From assembly GCF_026230105.1 (NCBI RefSeq), contig NC_079478.1, positions 34,115,653 to 34,179,652 on the forward strand: a stretch of DNA of 64,000 nucleotides. Reading direction: 5' to 3'. Source of the stretch: Diorhabda sublineata. Its lineage: Eukaryota > Arthropoda > Insecta > Coleoptera > Chrysomelidae. The position numbers and the translations under genes are program-made. The notes under the pieces are model-generated. The model was not told the DNA's origin, did no database searches, and was given only the letters and a program-made list of their open reading frames with translations. How positions within the stretch are numbered: the first letter of the stretch is position 1; each line of letters starts with the position of its first letter. Below, piece by piece: positions 1 to 10,573 of this stretch.

Positions 1-460
1 TTGATGCTTTCTCTTAATGATGTTGCGCCTCGGAACTCGTATAAATACTTTTGACGCCGGCGGTATTGAGGATATCAAAGCCGACTCGGAGCCCATACGT
101 GTGTTGATAAAATGATGAAAGTTTCCTACAATTTCTAATCGCGTGTCGTTCCCTAAACCGAGGAAAATTATATTATATATATCATTGTCAAATGTCAAAT
201 TAGAAACGTTGGAAATTATTCTTGGAAAATACGAAACTAATGAATATGAGAAAGTAACATATTATGAGTTCGAGCAACAAGGATTAATTATCCGCCTTAA
301 TTTTTTATGTTTACCTGATGCAAAATTTGATGCAAATACATTAAAATCATAAGATCAAGAAACGCCAGATGCAAATATTACGAAAAAGTCCGCGATATGT
401 GCCCTGGAGCCGGTCCTGTCCGGTTGTAGTAGAATTATAAAATTCGGCAAAGGCGCGGCA
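1..460. other. Unique flank, no gene seen
   Basis: AT-rich single-copy sequence upstream of the first tandem array. The only open frame (143-352, plus) begins with GTG rather than ATG, has no recognisable domain and is probably fortuitous. A slightly GC-richer patch lies near 395-465, right at the array border. Confidence 0.4.
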
Positions 461-3400
461 CGTTTGATATACCCGGAATTCGTTTGATGTTTGTTATAGC
501 ACTTGATTTATTTACATTGTTTCTTTTGCACTAATTTCTCGAAAGTTATAGTAATTTATTTGTTTTATTTTCTAGAACTTTTGAGAATTTTATTTTTGAT
601 TATATAAACGAGTTTGTTTAGTTTATAATAAATAGTCATAGTGAACAAAACGAGGTAAAAAGTAATAGAAAAATTTGAATAAATTATATAAGTTAGCGAT
701 AAGTTAGTTGAGTGTAGTGTAAATTTTTTAAGAACCCCACGAATAGAAAGAGTTAAATAAATAAGAAAAGCGTTTTGCAGATCAAATTCAGAACGTTTTG
801 ATTTTTTGTTCGTTCGGTAAAAACCTGAAAAAGAAGTTGTGCGTTTTGATCTCCCTATTAATACGAGGGCTGCTACTAAAGTGCATGTGATTTGAACGCT
901 CCTTCGGGTGTAGAAAAACGTTGACCTCTCAATTTATTTTTGATTTACGAGAATAAAAAGAAAACATTAGATTCCAAACAAAGACTGTATCGCGGATGAT
1001 CCATCAATTCGTTTGATATACCCGGAATTCGTTAGATGTTTGTTTTTTAAATAATTTTTCGTCATAGAACGCGATTTGTTTCTTTTGAACTAATTTCTCG
1101 AAAGTTATATTAATTTATTTGTATTAATTTATTGATTTTCTAGAACTTTTGAGAATTTTATTTTTGATTATATAAACGAGTTTGTTTAGTTTATAATAAA
1201 TAGTCATAGTGAACAAAACGAGGTAAAAAGTAATAGAAAAATTTGAATAAATTATATAAGTTAGCGATAAGTTAGTTGAGTGTAGTGTAAATTTTTTAAG
1301 AACCCCACGAATAGAAAGAGTTAAATAAATAAGAAAAGCGTTTTGCAGATCAAATTCAGAACGTTTTGATTTTTTGTTCGTTCGGTAAAAACCTGAAAAA
1401 GAAGTTGTGCGTTTTGATCTCCCTATTAATACGAGGGCTGCTACTAAAGTGCATGTGATTTGAACGCTCCTTCGGGTGTAGAAAAACGTTGACCTCTCAA
1501 TTTATTTTTGATTTACGAGAATAAAAAGAAAACATTAGATTCCAAACAAAGACTGTATCGCGGATGATCCATCAATTCGTTTGATATACCCGGAATTCGT
1601 TAGATGTTTGTTTTTTAAATAATTTTTCGTCATAGAACGCGATTTGTTTCTTTTGAACTAATTTCTCGAAAGTTATATTAATTTATTTGTATTAATTTAT
1701 TGATTTTCTAGAACTTTTGAGAATTTCTTTTTGGTTATATAAACGAGTTTGTTTAGTTTATAATAAATAGTCATAGTGAACAAAACGAGGTAAAAAGTAA
1801 TAGAAAAATTTGAATAAATTATATAAGTTAGCGATAAGTTAATTAATATAAATTAGTTGAGTGTAGTGTGAATTTTTTAAGAACCCCACGAATAGAAAGA
1901 GTTGAATAAATAAGAAAAGCGTTTTGCAGATCAAATTCAGAACGTTTTGATTTTTTGTTCGTTCGGTAAAAACCTGAAAAAGAAGTTGTGCGTTTTGATC
2001 TCCCTATTAATACGAGGGCTGCTACTAAAGTGCATGTGATTTGAACGCTTCTTCGGGTGTAGAAAAACGTTGACCTCTCAATTTATTTTTGATTTACGAG
2101 AATAAAAAGAAAACATTAGATTCCAAACAAAGACTGTATCGCGGATGATCCATCAATTCGTTTGATATACCCGGAATTCGTTAGATGTTTGTTTTTTAAA
2201 TAATTTTTCGTCATAGAACGCGATTTGTTTCTTTTGAACTAATTTCTCGAAAGTTATATTAATTTATTTGTATTAATTTATTGATTTTCTAGAACTTTTG
2301 AGAATTTCTTTTTGGTTATATAAACGAGTTTGTTTAGTTTATAATAAATAGTCATAGTGAACAAAACGAGGTAAAAAGTAATAGAAAAATTTGAATAAAT
2401 TATATAAGTTAGCGATAAGTTAATTAATATAAATTAGTTGAGTGTAGTGTAAATTTTTTAAGAACCCCACGAATAGAAAGAGTTAAATAAATAAGAAAAG
2501 CGTTTTGCAGATCAAATTCAGAACGTTTTGATTTTTTGTTCGTTCGGTAAAAACCTGAAAAAGAAGTTGTGCGTTTTGATCTCCCTATTAATACGAGGGC
2601 TGCTACTAAAGTGCATGTGATTTGAACGCTCCTTCGGGTGTAGAAAAACGTTGACCTCTCAATTTATTTTTGATTTACGAGAATAAAAAGAAAACATTAG
2701 ATTCCAAACAAAGACTGTATCGCGGATGATCCATCAATTCGTTTGATATACCCGGAATTCGTTAGATGTTTGTTTTTTAAATAATTTTTCGTCATAGAAC
2801 GCGATTTGTTTCTTTTGAACTAATTTCTCGAAAGTTATATTAATTTATTTGTATTAATTTATTGATTTTCTAGAACTTTTGAGAATTTTATTTTTGATTA
2901 TATAAACGAGTTTGTTTAGTTTATAATAAATAGTCATAGTGAACAAAACTAGGTAAAAAGTAATAGAAAAATTTGAATAAATTATATAAGTTAGCGATAA
3001 GTTAGTTGAGTGTAGTGTAAATTTTTTAAGAACCCCACGAATAGAAAGAGTTAAATAAATAAGAAAAGCGTTTTGCAGATCAAATTCAGAACGTTTTGAT
3101 TTTTTGTTCGTTCGGTAAAAACCTGAAAAAGAAGTTGTGCGTTTTGATCTCCCTATTAATACGAGGGCTGCTACTAAAGTGCATGTGATTTGAACGCTCC
3201 TTCGGGTGTAGAAAAACGTTGACCTCTCAATTTATTTTTGATTTACGAGAATAAAAAGAAAACATTAGATTCCAAACAAAGACTGTATCGCGGATGATCC
3301 ATCAATTCGTTTGATATACCCGGAATTCGTTAGATGTTTGTTTTTTAAATAATTTTTCGTCATAGAACGCGATTTGTTTCTTTTGAACTAATTTCTCGAA

Positions 3401-4146
3401 AGTTATATTAATTTATTTGTATTAATTTATTGATTTTCTAGAACTTTTGAGAATTTTATTTTTGATTATATAAACGAGTTTGTTTAGTTTATAATAAATA
3501 GTCATAGTGAACAAAACTAGGTAAAAAGTAATAGAAAAATTTGAATAAATTATATAAGTTAGCGATAAGTTAGTTGAGTGTAGTGTAAATTTTTTAAGAA
3601 CCCCACGAATAGAAAGAGTTAAATAAATAAGAAAAGCGTTTTGCAGATCAAATTCAGAACGTTTTGATTTTTTGTTCGTTCGGTAAAAACCTGAAAAAGA
3701 AGTTGTGCGTTTTGATCTCCCTATTAATACGAGGGCTGCTACTAAAGTGCATGTGATTTGAACGCTTCTTCGGGTGTAGAAAAACGTTGACCTCTCAATT
3801 TATTTTTGATTTACGAGAATAAAAAGAAAACATTAGATTCCAAACAAAGACTGTATCGCGGATGATCCATCAATTCGTTTGATATACCCGGAATTCGTTA
3901 GATGTTTGTTTTTTAAATAATTTTTCGTCATAGAACGCGATTTGTTTACATTGTTTCTTTTGAACTAATTTCTCGATAGTTATATTAATTTATTTGTATT
4001 AATTTATTGATTTTCTAGAACTTTTGAGAATTTCTTTTTGGTTATATAAACGAGTTTGTTTAGTTTGTAATAAATAGTCATAGTGAACAAAACGAGAGAG
4101 AAAGTAATCAAAAAATTTGACTCTATCGCGGATGATCCAACAATTC
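461..4146. repeat. Tandem array, 568/581-bp unit, six full copies plus truncated last copy
   Basis: The landmark AGAACCCCACGAATAG recurs at about 731, 1299, 1880, 2461, 3029 and 3597, giving spacings of 568, 581, 581, 568 and 568. The 13-bp difference comes from a 14-bp AT insertion near 1839 and 2419 and a 1-bp deletion in the AGAATTT(TA/C)TTTTT tract. Copies are nearly identical, so amplification is recent. The last copy (from about 3871) lacks the middle of the unit: the text after GTAATC..AAAATTTGA jumps directly to the CTATCGCGGATGATCCA motif at 4122. Each unit also carries a GAGGGCTGCTACTAAAGTG stretch that resembles a mariner-type terminal sequence. No coding frame is maintained in the unit. 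Confidence 0.95.
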
Positions 4147-4740
4147 GATGTTTCGACTGTTCAAAAACGTTATTTTTCAAACTAATGTGTGTCGCATTGT
4201 CGCTGTGGAGGATGATTCGTCTTCTGAGATTGGTTTCCATGATTTTTTCTAACACTTTTGGCAAACAAATGCTGGTGTTACAATTAAAAATTGATTGTTG
4301 GTACAATAAACAGAAGTTGTCGGATGTGGTAGTTGTACACGGAAAACCAGATGCAACAAACGATGGAAGGTCAAAATGGTCTTCTAAGATTATCAATCGT
4401 CGACTTGAGCAACATTGACGAGCAGATGTTGTAGTTATTGTCTAAATTGCAAGGTTGTATCGTTGGACTTTTGTTTGTTATTAAAACTGATGAGAAAGTT
4501 TTGGATTGGAAGAGAAAAGCTCTTCTTTATTCTTCAAATGCTGTCGCTTTTCTGCAATTTCAGCTTTACTTTTAGAAGCAACAGTAGGTGTCACTTTTCT
4601 GGTCGACGAAACCGTTTTTCCTCTTTTGGAAACGGACCACCTACAGTATTCACCGGATCTTGCTCGTAGTGACTTTTTCCTGTTTCCTAACCTACAAATT
4701 TCACCTACAAAAGAAAGATGTAAACACCTATTTTGAGGAG
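4083..4740 (+). pseudogene. Mariner-like transposase relic
   Basis: The diagnostic part is near 4635-4700, where the plus strand reads YSPDLARSDFFLFPNLQ. This matches the conserved YSPDLAPSDxxLFPxL block that carries the third catalytic residue of mariner-family transposases. Further downstream, after a stop, EYFSKN-like residues suggest a C-terminus. Upstream frames (4083-4418 and 4415-4669) are open for up to 111 codons but are not recognisable to me, and frame changes are needed to join them. The first two catalytic aspartates were not found. The 5' side is continuous with the 568-bp tandem unit, suggesting that the satellite and this relic come from one parent element. This is a dead fragment; the family call rests mainly on the one motif. 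Confidence 0.6.
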
Positions 4741-5435
4741 ATAGATGGCAACTGTTAAAAAATTGTGTTATTGTTTTGTTCGGTCGAATACTTTTCGAAA
4801 AACCGTCGTATTTTCGTTAATTTTGCTAAATAACTTTAACGAACTGATAATAGAAACGATTTCGTGTCACTCGATTTCATATTTTTCAATTAATCATTCG
4901 ATCAATACTTCCCCCAATTGAAAAAATAGAATCATCAATTATCGAGGCAATTACATCTGCACAATACCGCAATGAAAAACGAGTTAAACAACATGTTACA
5001 ATGAGTATCTTCTGAAGATTACTGAATCGTTGATCTAAAGCAAAGGTACCGCTTTTTTTATATAAAATTACCTTTCAGGATTTATGTATATTTATACGAG
5101 AAAAACGTTTTTTTTTTATTCGAATGATGAAGTGTGATGTAACACCTATGAAATCAAAATCTGTTTTTGTCCTTTATGATTATTTTATTCGACTACTAAA
5201 ATTTACTTCGACAAAACCGAAAACATAATAATAAAGTCCTGGCATACGCTGATAACCAAAACAAAACAGTAACTACAGAAAATATTTCAACTGATTGAAA
5301 AAACAGCAAAAGGATATTGCCTACGTGGAATGGTAGCGACAACCAGAGCAAAACAAAGAATTTCTATACCTGTGACAGTCTAAAGGTGACGAAATTAAAG
5401 ATAGTGAAACAGTTAGAGCTCTTAGTCCAAAAGTA
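4741..5435. other. No gene recognised
   Basis: AT-rich sequence with no long frame. A short plus-strand stretch near 5239-5260 reads VLAYAD, resembling the LINE reverse-transcriptase AYADD motif, but nothing around it supports a plus-strand reverse transcriptase, so it is left uncalled. Confidence 0.3.
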
Positions 5436-6110
5436 CTTCCCAACATAACTGACCTTAGTACCTCTTCATTACTGGTATGTGCAGTCCAAGGAATCTTGAG
5501 GATTTTTTAATATCACAACATCTCGAACGCTTCGAATGCTCCATACTTAAACCGCGTCTGAGTTTTCAATTAGTTGGTTTCCATTTACTGAATACCCTAC
5601 GTGTCATTTCAATCCTCGCCCTTACCTCTTCGTCTATATTCAACCAGCTACTCAAATATTTTATCAGTTCAATATGAATTGGAACGAAATCTTTGCCAGC
5701 TAGATTATAAGAGTTTAACTAGTGGGATTGTGGCAAAATTAAACACCAAAGTGTACTAATATATTACCGAACTTTCGATTACTTATGTATTCATCGTCTG
5801 GAACTGAAATTATAGTCGAGTACAATGTAAAATTATAACAATAAGATAAATTACTACATCAATTGATTGAACTGTGTCTCTTGACAAGACTATCAAATTC
5901 AGAAGTTTCAGAACTCAATATTCAAGTGAGAATTCGACATAAATATGGAGTCTATTGATTGATTGATTCGACCAACCTCATGCGCTTTGTCCAACAGCAT
6001 TGACAATCCTTCCATATTTTCTGCAATGGTGGCGGTATCATCTGCGGACCTTACGTTGTTTTTTTGTCATCTATCTTCACTCTAGCTGACTGCTTTCGAT
6101 GGGGCATATA
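5436..6110 (-). pseudogene. LINE (RTE-like non-LTR) reverse-transcriptase fragment
   Basis: On the minus strand, about 6060-5960 reads INNVRSADDTATIAENMEG and then LSMLLDKAHEVG. This is the palm region around the catalytic YADD box, here SADD (codons at 6036-6048). Further along the same strand, 5560-5450, scattered frames give EAFEMLWY and ILKIPWTAHTSNEEV, the conserved region after the palm (FEMWCWRRMLRISWTDRVTNEEV-type) of insect RTE-like LINEs. The two parts are in the right order but separated by stops and frameshifts. No endonuclease domain, poly-A tail or target duplication was identified. It is non-functional: the aromatic residue of the active site is replaced and the frame is broken many times. 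Confidence 0.75.
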
Positions 6111-6566
6111 ACTAGAATTGTGTTTTAAAAATTAAATGTATTATCGTTACCAATAATAAATAGGACGAAGACACAGCGAACTAACCAAATATATTCCGTT
6201 AGACAAAGAGATTGAATTGAGAAATGGAAACTAATCAAAACGCATCTTCCTGAGTCACGTAAATGCGAGTAGTCTTAGTAAATCCATTACATGGGGGTTT
6301 TATAATGGAGGGGGATAATAAGAAGATATTAAATACAGCTCAACCTTGATCTTTCCCTCTTTATAGTAATGTAAACTTTCGCATTTAAGATTTTATGGGG
6401 TGTTCTATATTCTACTATGCTATACCCAATTCAGAGGTGTCTAATTGATCTACAATTGAAATACATGATTTCCACCATCAAATGAAATAATTCAACTACC
6501 AAAGACGACCCCTGGATCACCACTAGACAGTCCCTTTCTTCTAAAACAAAGAGGAAACTTCCCTTA

Positions 6567-6990
6567 TAGAATTTTACGATGGGCCCACTTTAGGCCCAGA
6601 CTTGTCGGCCAAGTATGTACAACTCTGGCCTTAGCTTGGAAGCCATTATTGGCCCAGAATTGGTGGGACTCTCGGATGATAATAATGTCCCTCGCTTGGT
6701 TTGCAAACCAGGTCTGGTTGCCTAGATAAACCCGAGACTGCTCTGCAACCGTGGGCCTTTTAATGTTGAGATATCTATTAAGGATAAGATATTAGCACAA
6801 AACTTTATATAGTTATTAAGAGTTCTGCCAAGCCTAGCTGACTATAAAATTGCCAGGGCTAAGTTACCCAGACTTCTACCAGGCTTGGGCCATGATTGGT
6901 TTGTCTAGGCAGGGTTTCCTAGCGTTAGCCCACGCTAAGCCTCGTCGTTCAAGTCTAGGGGCTCCTACATGGGTTCCTTATCCCCCGTAT
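6567..6990 (+). repeat. GC-rich dispersed repeat, longest copy in the window
   Basis: A GGCC-rich block unlike the surrounding AT-rich DNA. Its first part (6567-6765) aligns with the reverse complement of 24400-24617: shared strings include TTTTACGATGGG, TGTACAACTCT, GTCCCTCGCTTGGTTTGCAA and TTGCCTAGATAAACC. Its second part (about 6845-6990) aligns with 59660-59765: shared strings include AGGCTTGGGCCAT, ATTGGTTT, TCGTTCAAGTCT. A short piece near 47604-47650 also resembles the start. The family probably has a body of at least 420 bp with several internal TTGGGCC/GGCCCAA sites. No coding frame is seen. A 71-codon frame at 6850-7065 lies inside the repeat and is probably chance. Confidence 0.75.
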
Positions 6991-7793
6991 CGGCAGCTAA
7001 TCCATAAAATTACTTTACCTTCATCGATAATCCTCCCATTGTCATTACGTGAAGACCTTTCCTAAATCCCATCGTGTAGATCGGTTTTCCTGTATGTTGA
7101 TGAACCTGTCGAACCGTTTCAACAGCCAAATGGCCGAAGATAAGAGATAATACAGTCGTAGCTGTGTCCGTATTTACTTGGAATAATGATTCCTTGTATC
7201 TCAGCCCTGTAGAGGAAAATTCTCCTCTATCAGTGCCATTCGTGGCACCTCTGCATGAAAATCCTCCAAAATAAATCAGTCTCTGTCTCTCAATCTTCTG
7301 CAGATGAACAACTCATCACTTTAGTGACTTTATCGTTGATTTGTCAGACCTCGTATATCATTAATTTCAGTGTTGAGGATAAAATCTCTTTTCAATAAAT
7401 AAGATGCTTTTAATCTATGAACTCAATTTGAACGAAAAATTGATATAATACAGCACAATGTACTTTATTAATTCATCAATTAATTCTGAAGACCCTCCGA
7501 GGTAGTTGGTAATCCATTTAAAATTTTCCTTTCGTTCGTAGACGTCGTTTTAACGCATCGCCTTTTTTTCCTCTCCCGATTTCCTTTTGTGCTTTTCGAG
7601 GCAATGGCCAAATCGAAGTTTGGCTCAATCAGCAATTTCCTATGAGAAATAATGAGGGGCGAGACGAGCGCGTACGTGATCTACCAGACCTGGGTTAACA
7701 AGATTAACTGACAAAATTGGAAAAAAAATTCAACAGAAATCAAAATTCACGTCCAATTGATTCATACTTAGAACATCCGTGTCTTAACCCTCT
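6991..7793. other. No gene recognised
   Basis: Unique AT-rich sequence. A short motif at 7202-7240 (GCCCTGTAGAGGAAAATTC) resembles sites near 25934 and 43956 and may be an edge of a dispersed element. No other structure seen. Confidence 0.3.
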
Positions 7794-8540
7794 AACGCTC
7801 AGGTGTGTAATCATAAATAGTAAGGGGTGTCGGTTCCGACCCATCTGGGGTTTTCTTAAAAAAAAATGGTTGAGAATCAAGAAAAAAATTTTATTTTCTA
7901 TAGAACAATACATCAGTCGAGTTACCACATTCATATCCATTTTCCACCACCAATCTGATGAGATTACTTTTGGTGCAGTAGCTAACGATTGTGGTGGATC
8001 CCTGCCCGAAATGGCTCCTATTGCGAATCGCAATTCTCTCGAAACGCGTTGATTCTTCATATATGGTTCAACCAGTCCAAAAGCGAGGCGTTTGAGGAAC
8101 CGAGAATGCATTTACACCTGCCATCTCCAGCTCTTCCTTTTTGTTGTTTTATTGTGGCGAAGTTTGTCCAAGACATCTACACCACCTTTTGTTGAGTTCA
8201 CCGTTCTCTTCCCCCCTTTGGTGCATCGTTGACAGAAGCGGAACCTTTTTTTCGGTTTTGGTGTATCATGAGCAAGAATCTTTTTGTTATCTTGGTATAT
8301 GTGTTTGGTAGAACCCTGTGCAGCAGCAGATAATAATGAAGGCGGTATCTGTGGTTTATTTTTGTGTGGTGTCAGTTTTCGTTCAAAAAGGACTTCTGTC
8401 AATTCAAAGGAAGTGAACCAGTTATCAGTGGTTACATTCCTATTAGTTCCTGTTATCGTTGAGGTGAGCTTTAGAACATATTGAGCAGGAATTGGCGGAT
8501 CCGACCCAGCGCCTACTGTAGGCGTGAGAACTAGCTCCAA
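7794..8540 (-). mobile_element. 5'-truncated piggyBac-like transposon
   Basis: The minus-strand frame 8540-8112 contains NVTTDNWFTSFEL, the signature around a catalytic aspartate of piggyBac DDE transposases (DDE_Tnp_1_7), followed by STKGGVDVLDKL, matching the TKGGVD block. After one in-frame stop at 8112-8114 the same frame continues with RFLKRLAFGLVEPYMK and SRELRFAIG, the post-catalytic C-terminal region. The terminus is at 7794: TTAA followed by CCCTCTAACGCTCAGG, as expected for piggyBac-type ends, which insert at TTAA. Subterminal GGGTCGGAACCGACACCCC is partly palindromic. The N-terminal half and the other terminus are missing or unrecognisable beyond 8540. The internal stop and truncation make it inactive. 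Confidence 0.85.
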
Positions 8541-8714
8541 TTAGTGAAATATTACTTACCAGTACAGTGCATCTAGTTCCGAGCGTCCCTCGAGGCCGAC
8601 TGATAAGATTTCTTCGGCTCTCGTACTACAAATAGTTGGTGGGGGGACGAGGCACTCAATATGGAAGGAAGTGGGTCGGGTGTGACCCATATATAATTTT
8701 TCTGGGATCTTGTT

Positions 8715-8863
8715 TCGTGTCCAGATGAGTTGATGAGTTGGTTTTTTTTTCTTATTTGTTCTCCTCCGTATTTCAACAGCTCAGCCGCTATTCCAACTCC
8801 TCCAGGAGCTTTACAACTACGCAGTATTTTATACCTTCTATTACAACAGTTTTCCTTGGACAT
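8715..8863 (-). pseudogene. Short LINE reverse-transcriptase fragment
   Basis: The minus strand reads RSCKAPGGVGIAAELLKYGG then EQIRKK, a clear match to the LxxxKAPGxDGIPAELLKYGGE motif in the fingers region of insect non-LTR reverse transcriptases. Only about 40 residues are recognisable, after which the frame runs into unrelated sequence. It sits between the piggyBac relic and the copia gag relic, so it is either an insertion or a scrap of deletion-scarred DNA. Confidence 0.7.
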
Positions 8864-8949
8864 TTTGCTTCTCCCTCTTCTTGAAATTCATTCTGCATAT
8901 TCGACACGAATTTTGTCGATGTTCTTGTTTTGACACAAACTTCTTTTTC

Positions 8950-9270
8950 TTGGTATTGTCATTCACATTGTCAGGGCTTGATATGTCCATTCTTCCCACA
9001 CCCATAGCATGTTTCTTCATTCTGGTTCTTTACCTCTGCCTTAAACGTAACAGGTTTTTCTTCTTTGTGCATCTTGTATTTATCTTCTTCAAGTGTCAGT
9101 CGCTGCATTAATTTTTCTATGGTTTGCTCAGTTTTTGTGATCGAGTCCTAAGCTGTACTGTATTTTACTTATGTTCATTTGAACATCCTTTGATGAATCA
9201 AACTTGAAGTTGTAGAATTCTTGTAGCAGCAAGCATTTTTCTCGATCAGTATCTTGTTCCATCCACTATG
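8950..9270 (-). pseudogene. Ty1/copia-type gag fragment with zinc knuckle
   Basis: On the minus strand, about 9255-9140 reads LLLQEFYNFKFDSSKDVQMN followed by ISKIQ, resembling the copia gag (UBN2-type) region where short-range helices precede HIxxIxxLxxxL. After a stop, about 9112-8960 reads MQRLTLEEDKYK and then CYGCGKNGHIKP, a CX2CX4HX4C zinc knuckle whose last cysteine follows an in-frame stop. The order gag core then nucleocapsid is as expected. No protease, integrase or LTR is seen nearby. This is a retrotransposon relic. Confidence 0.65.
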
Positions 9271-9352
9271 ACCATAAATTCTTTGGTTTGTTATACTTGC
9301 CACATCACTATTGTCTATGCTGTTGGCCTTGTTTTGATTTATAAGAGATCTC

Positions 9353-9602
9353 TAGAGGAATAGGCTACAAGCAACACCAGGGGATTAGGCTACAAGCCAC
9401 AGGGGAATAGGCTTCGAGCCACACCACCAGGGGATTAGGCTACAAGCAACAGGGGAATAGGCTACGAGCCACACCACCAGGGGAATATGCTACGAACCAC
9501 GCCAGGGGAAAAGGCTACAAGCCAAACCAAGGGATTAGGATACAAGCCACAGAGGAATAGGCTACGAACCACATCAGAGGAATAGGCTACAAGCCACACC
9601 AT
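9353..9602. repeat. Minisatellite, about ten copies of a 23-28-bp unit
   Basis: The core GGGGAATAGGCTACAAGCCACACCA recurs with small changes; AGGCTAC-type cores begin near 9362, 9387, 9410, 9437, 9460, 9488, 9512, 9537, 9558 and 9584. Alternating CAACACCA/CCACACCACCA spacers make the period irregular. The minus-strand frame running through it is a repeat artefact. Confidence 0.92.
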
Positions 9603-9664
9603 TTTAAGGATAGATTTATTTCCTTTTTCACTACCAGATGTGGTAAGAGATTTCTGTGGACACA

Positions 9665-10573
9665 TACAGGGTGATCCAACGAAAAGTTTACACCTAGCTT
9701 TTCTCTTTTTTTTTTGTAATTAAATTCAAAATGCTCGCACACGACGATTTTGCTTTTGAGGGGGACACTTTTTAAACATATTAATCGATCTGCGCCTTTA
9801 ACCCACTAGCGGGGATGAGTAACAACCCTAAAATTCTAAATAAAAAGTGGGGTCGACTGATACATCATTTGATAAGGCACAAAATTGTCTTTCTAATGAT
9901 ACACTATTTGTTGAATTTTACAAAAACAGTTAATGCGTAAACGGCTTTAAAGACATTAAGCCGAAAATTTTGGTAATTAACGAAAAATACAAATAAGGTA
10001 TTTAATTTGAAGGAAAACGGGATTTCAAAAACACGACAATCCAGAACGAGTTGAAACTTCATTTTCAAAATAATAGTGCCTTCATTTGCAGCAAGATGGA
10101 GCACTTCCGCACTATGTGGCTCCTGTAAGACAGTTCTTAGATAACCGGTTTCCTGGACGGTGGATTAGAAGGTGGGGTCCAATTGAATGGCCTGCCAGGT
10201 CACCGGATTTATCGCCTTTAGACTTTTTTCTTTGGGAACACTTGAAAAATAAATGTTTTGCCACGAAGACCGAATCCATAGAAGATCTTCTCCAACGGAT
10301 TACAGCAGAGTGCAGATACATAACACCTGATATGTTACAAAATGTTAGAAATAAATTTGAACAAAATCTTATTATTGTATGGAATCAAATGGGTCACAAT
10401 TTCAACATTTGTTAATGTAAGGTGTAAATAAATCAATTTCACGGCCAGTTTACATTTTTTTTTACAAAATAACAAACATTGGAATGTACTACGACGTGTC
10501 CGAGCATTTTTGAATTTAATTAAGGACAAAAAAGAGTAAAACTAGGTGCAAACTTTTCGTTGGACCATAGTTA
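9665..10573 (+). mobile_element. Tc1/mariner-superfamily element with about 80-bp inverted termini, internally deleted
   Basis: The left end (9665-9700, TACAGGGTGATCCAACGAAA then AGTTTACACCTAG) is repeated inverted at 10537-10573 (CTAGGTGCAAACTTTTCGTT then GGACCATAGTTA). Subterminal segments 9716-9745 and 10490-10523 are also inverted copies (TAATTAAATTCAAAATGCTC). The element is flanked by TA. Its length of about 0.91 kb is too short for a full transposase, and only the C-terminal half of the gene (10086-10415) remains, so an internal deletion is inferred. The outer 10 bp of the two ends differ, so it is probably an old copy. Confidence 0.88.
10086..10415 (+). pseudogene. C-terminal half of a DD41D-type Tc1/mariner transposase
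   Basis: The 109-residue frame begins at QQDGALPHY, the block with the second catalytic aspartate, and continues through RWIRRWGPIEWPARSPDL to SPLDFFLWEHLKNK, the block with the third catalytic acid. Counting from the D of QQDG to the D of PLDFF gives 41 intervening residues, which fits the DD41D group (rosa/Visitor-like) rather than DD34D mariner or DD34E Tc1. The tail (ITPDMLQNVRNKFEQNL) is the usual C-terminal helix. The frame is intact to a natural stop, but the N-terminal helix-turn-helix and first aspartate are absent. It lies inside the TIR-bounded element at 9665-10573. Confidence 0.85.

Noticed and set aside
143..352. 69-codon frame as a small gene
   Set aside because: It starts at GTG, has no recognisable domain, and nuclear genes in this setting need ATG.
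5239..5290. Plus-strand LINE palm motif (VLAYAD)
   Set aside because: Only six residues match and the surrounding frame is not LINE-like; the neighbouring LINE relic is on the minus strand.
9462..9665. Minus-strand frame with repeated VWLVAFSP-type peptides
   Set aside because: Artefact of the 25-bp minisatellite.
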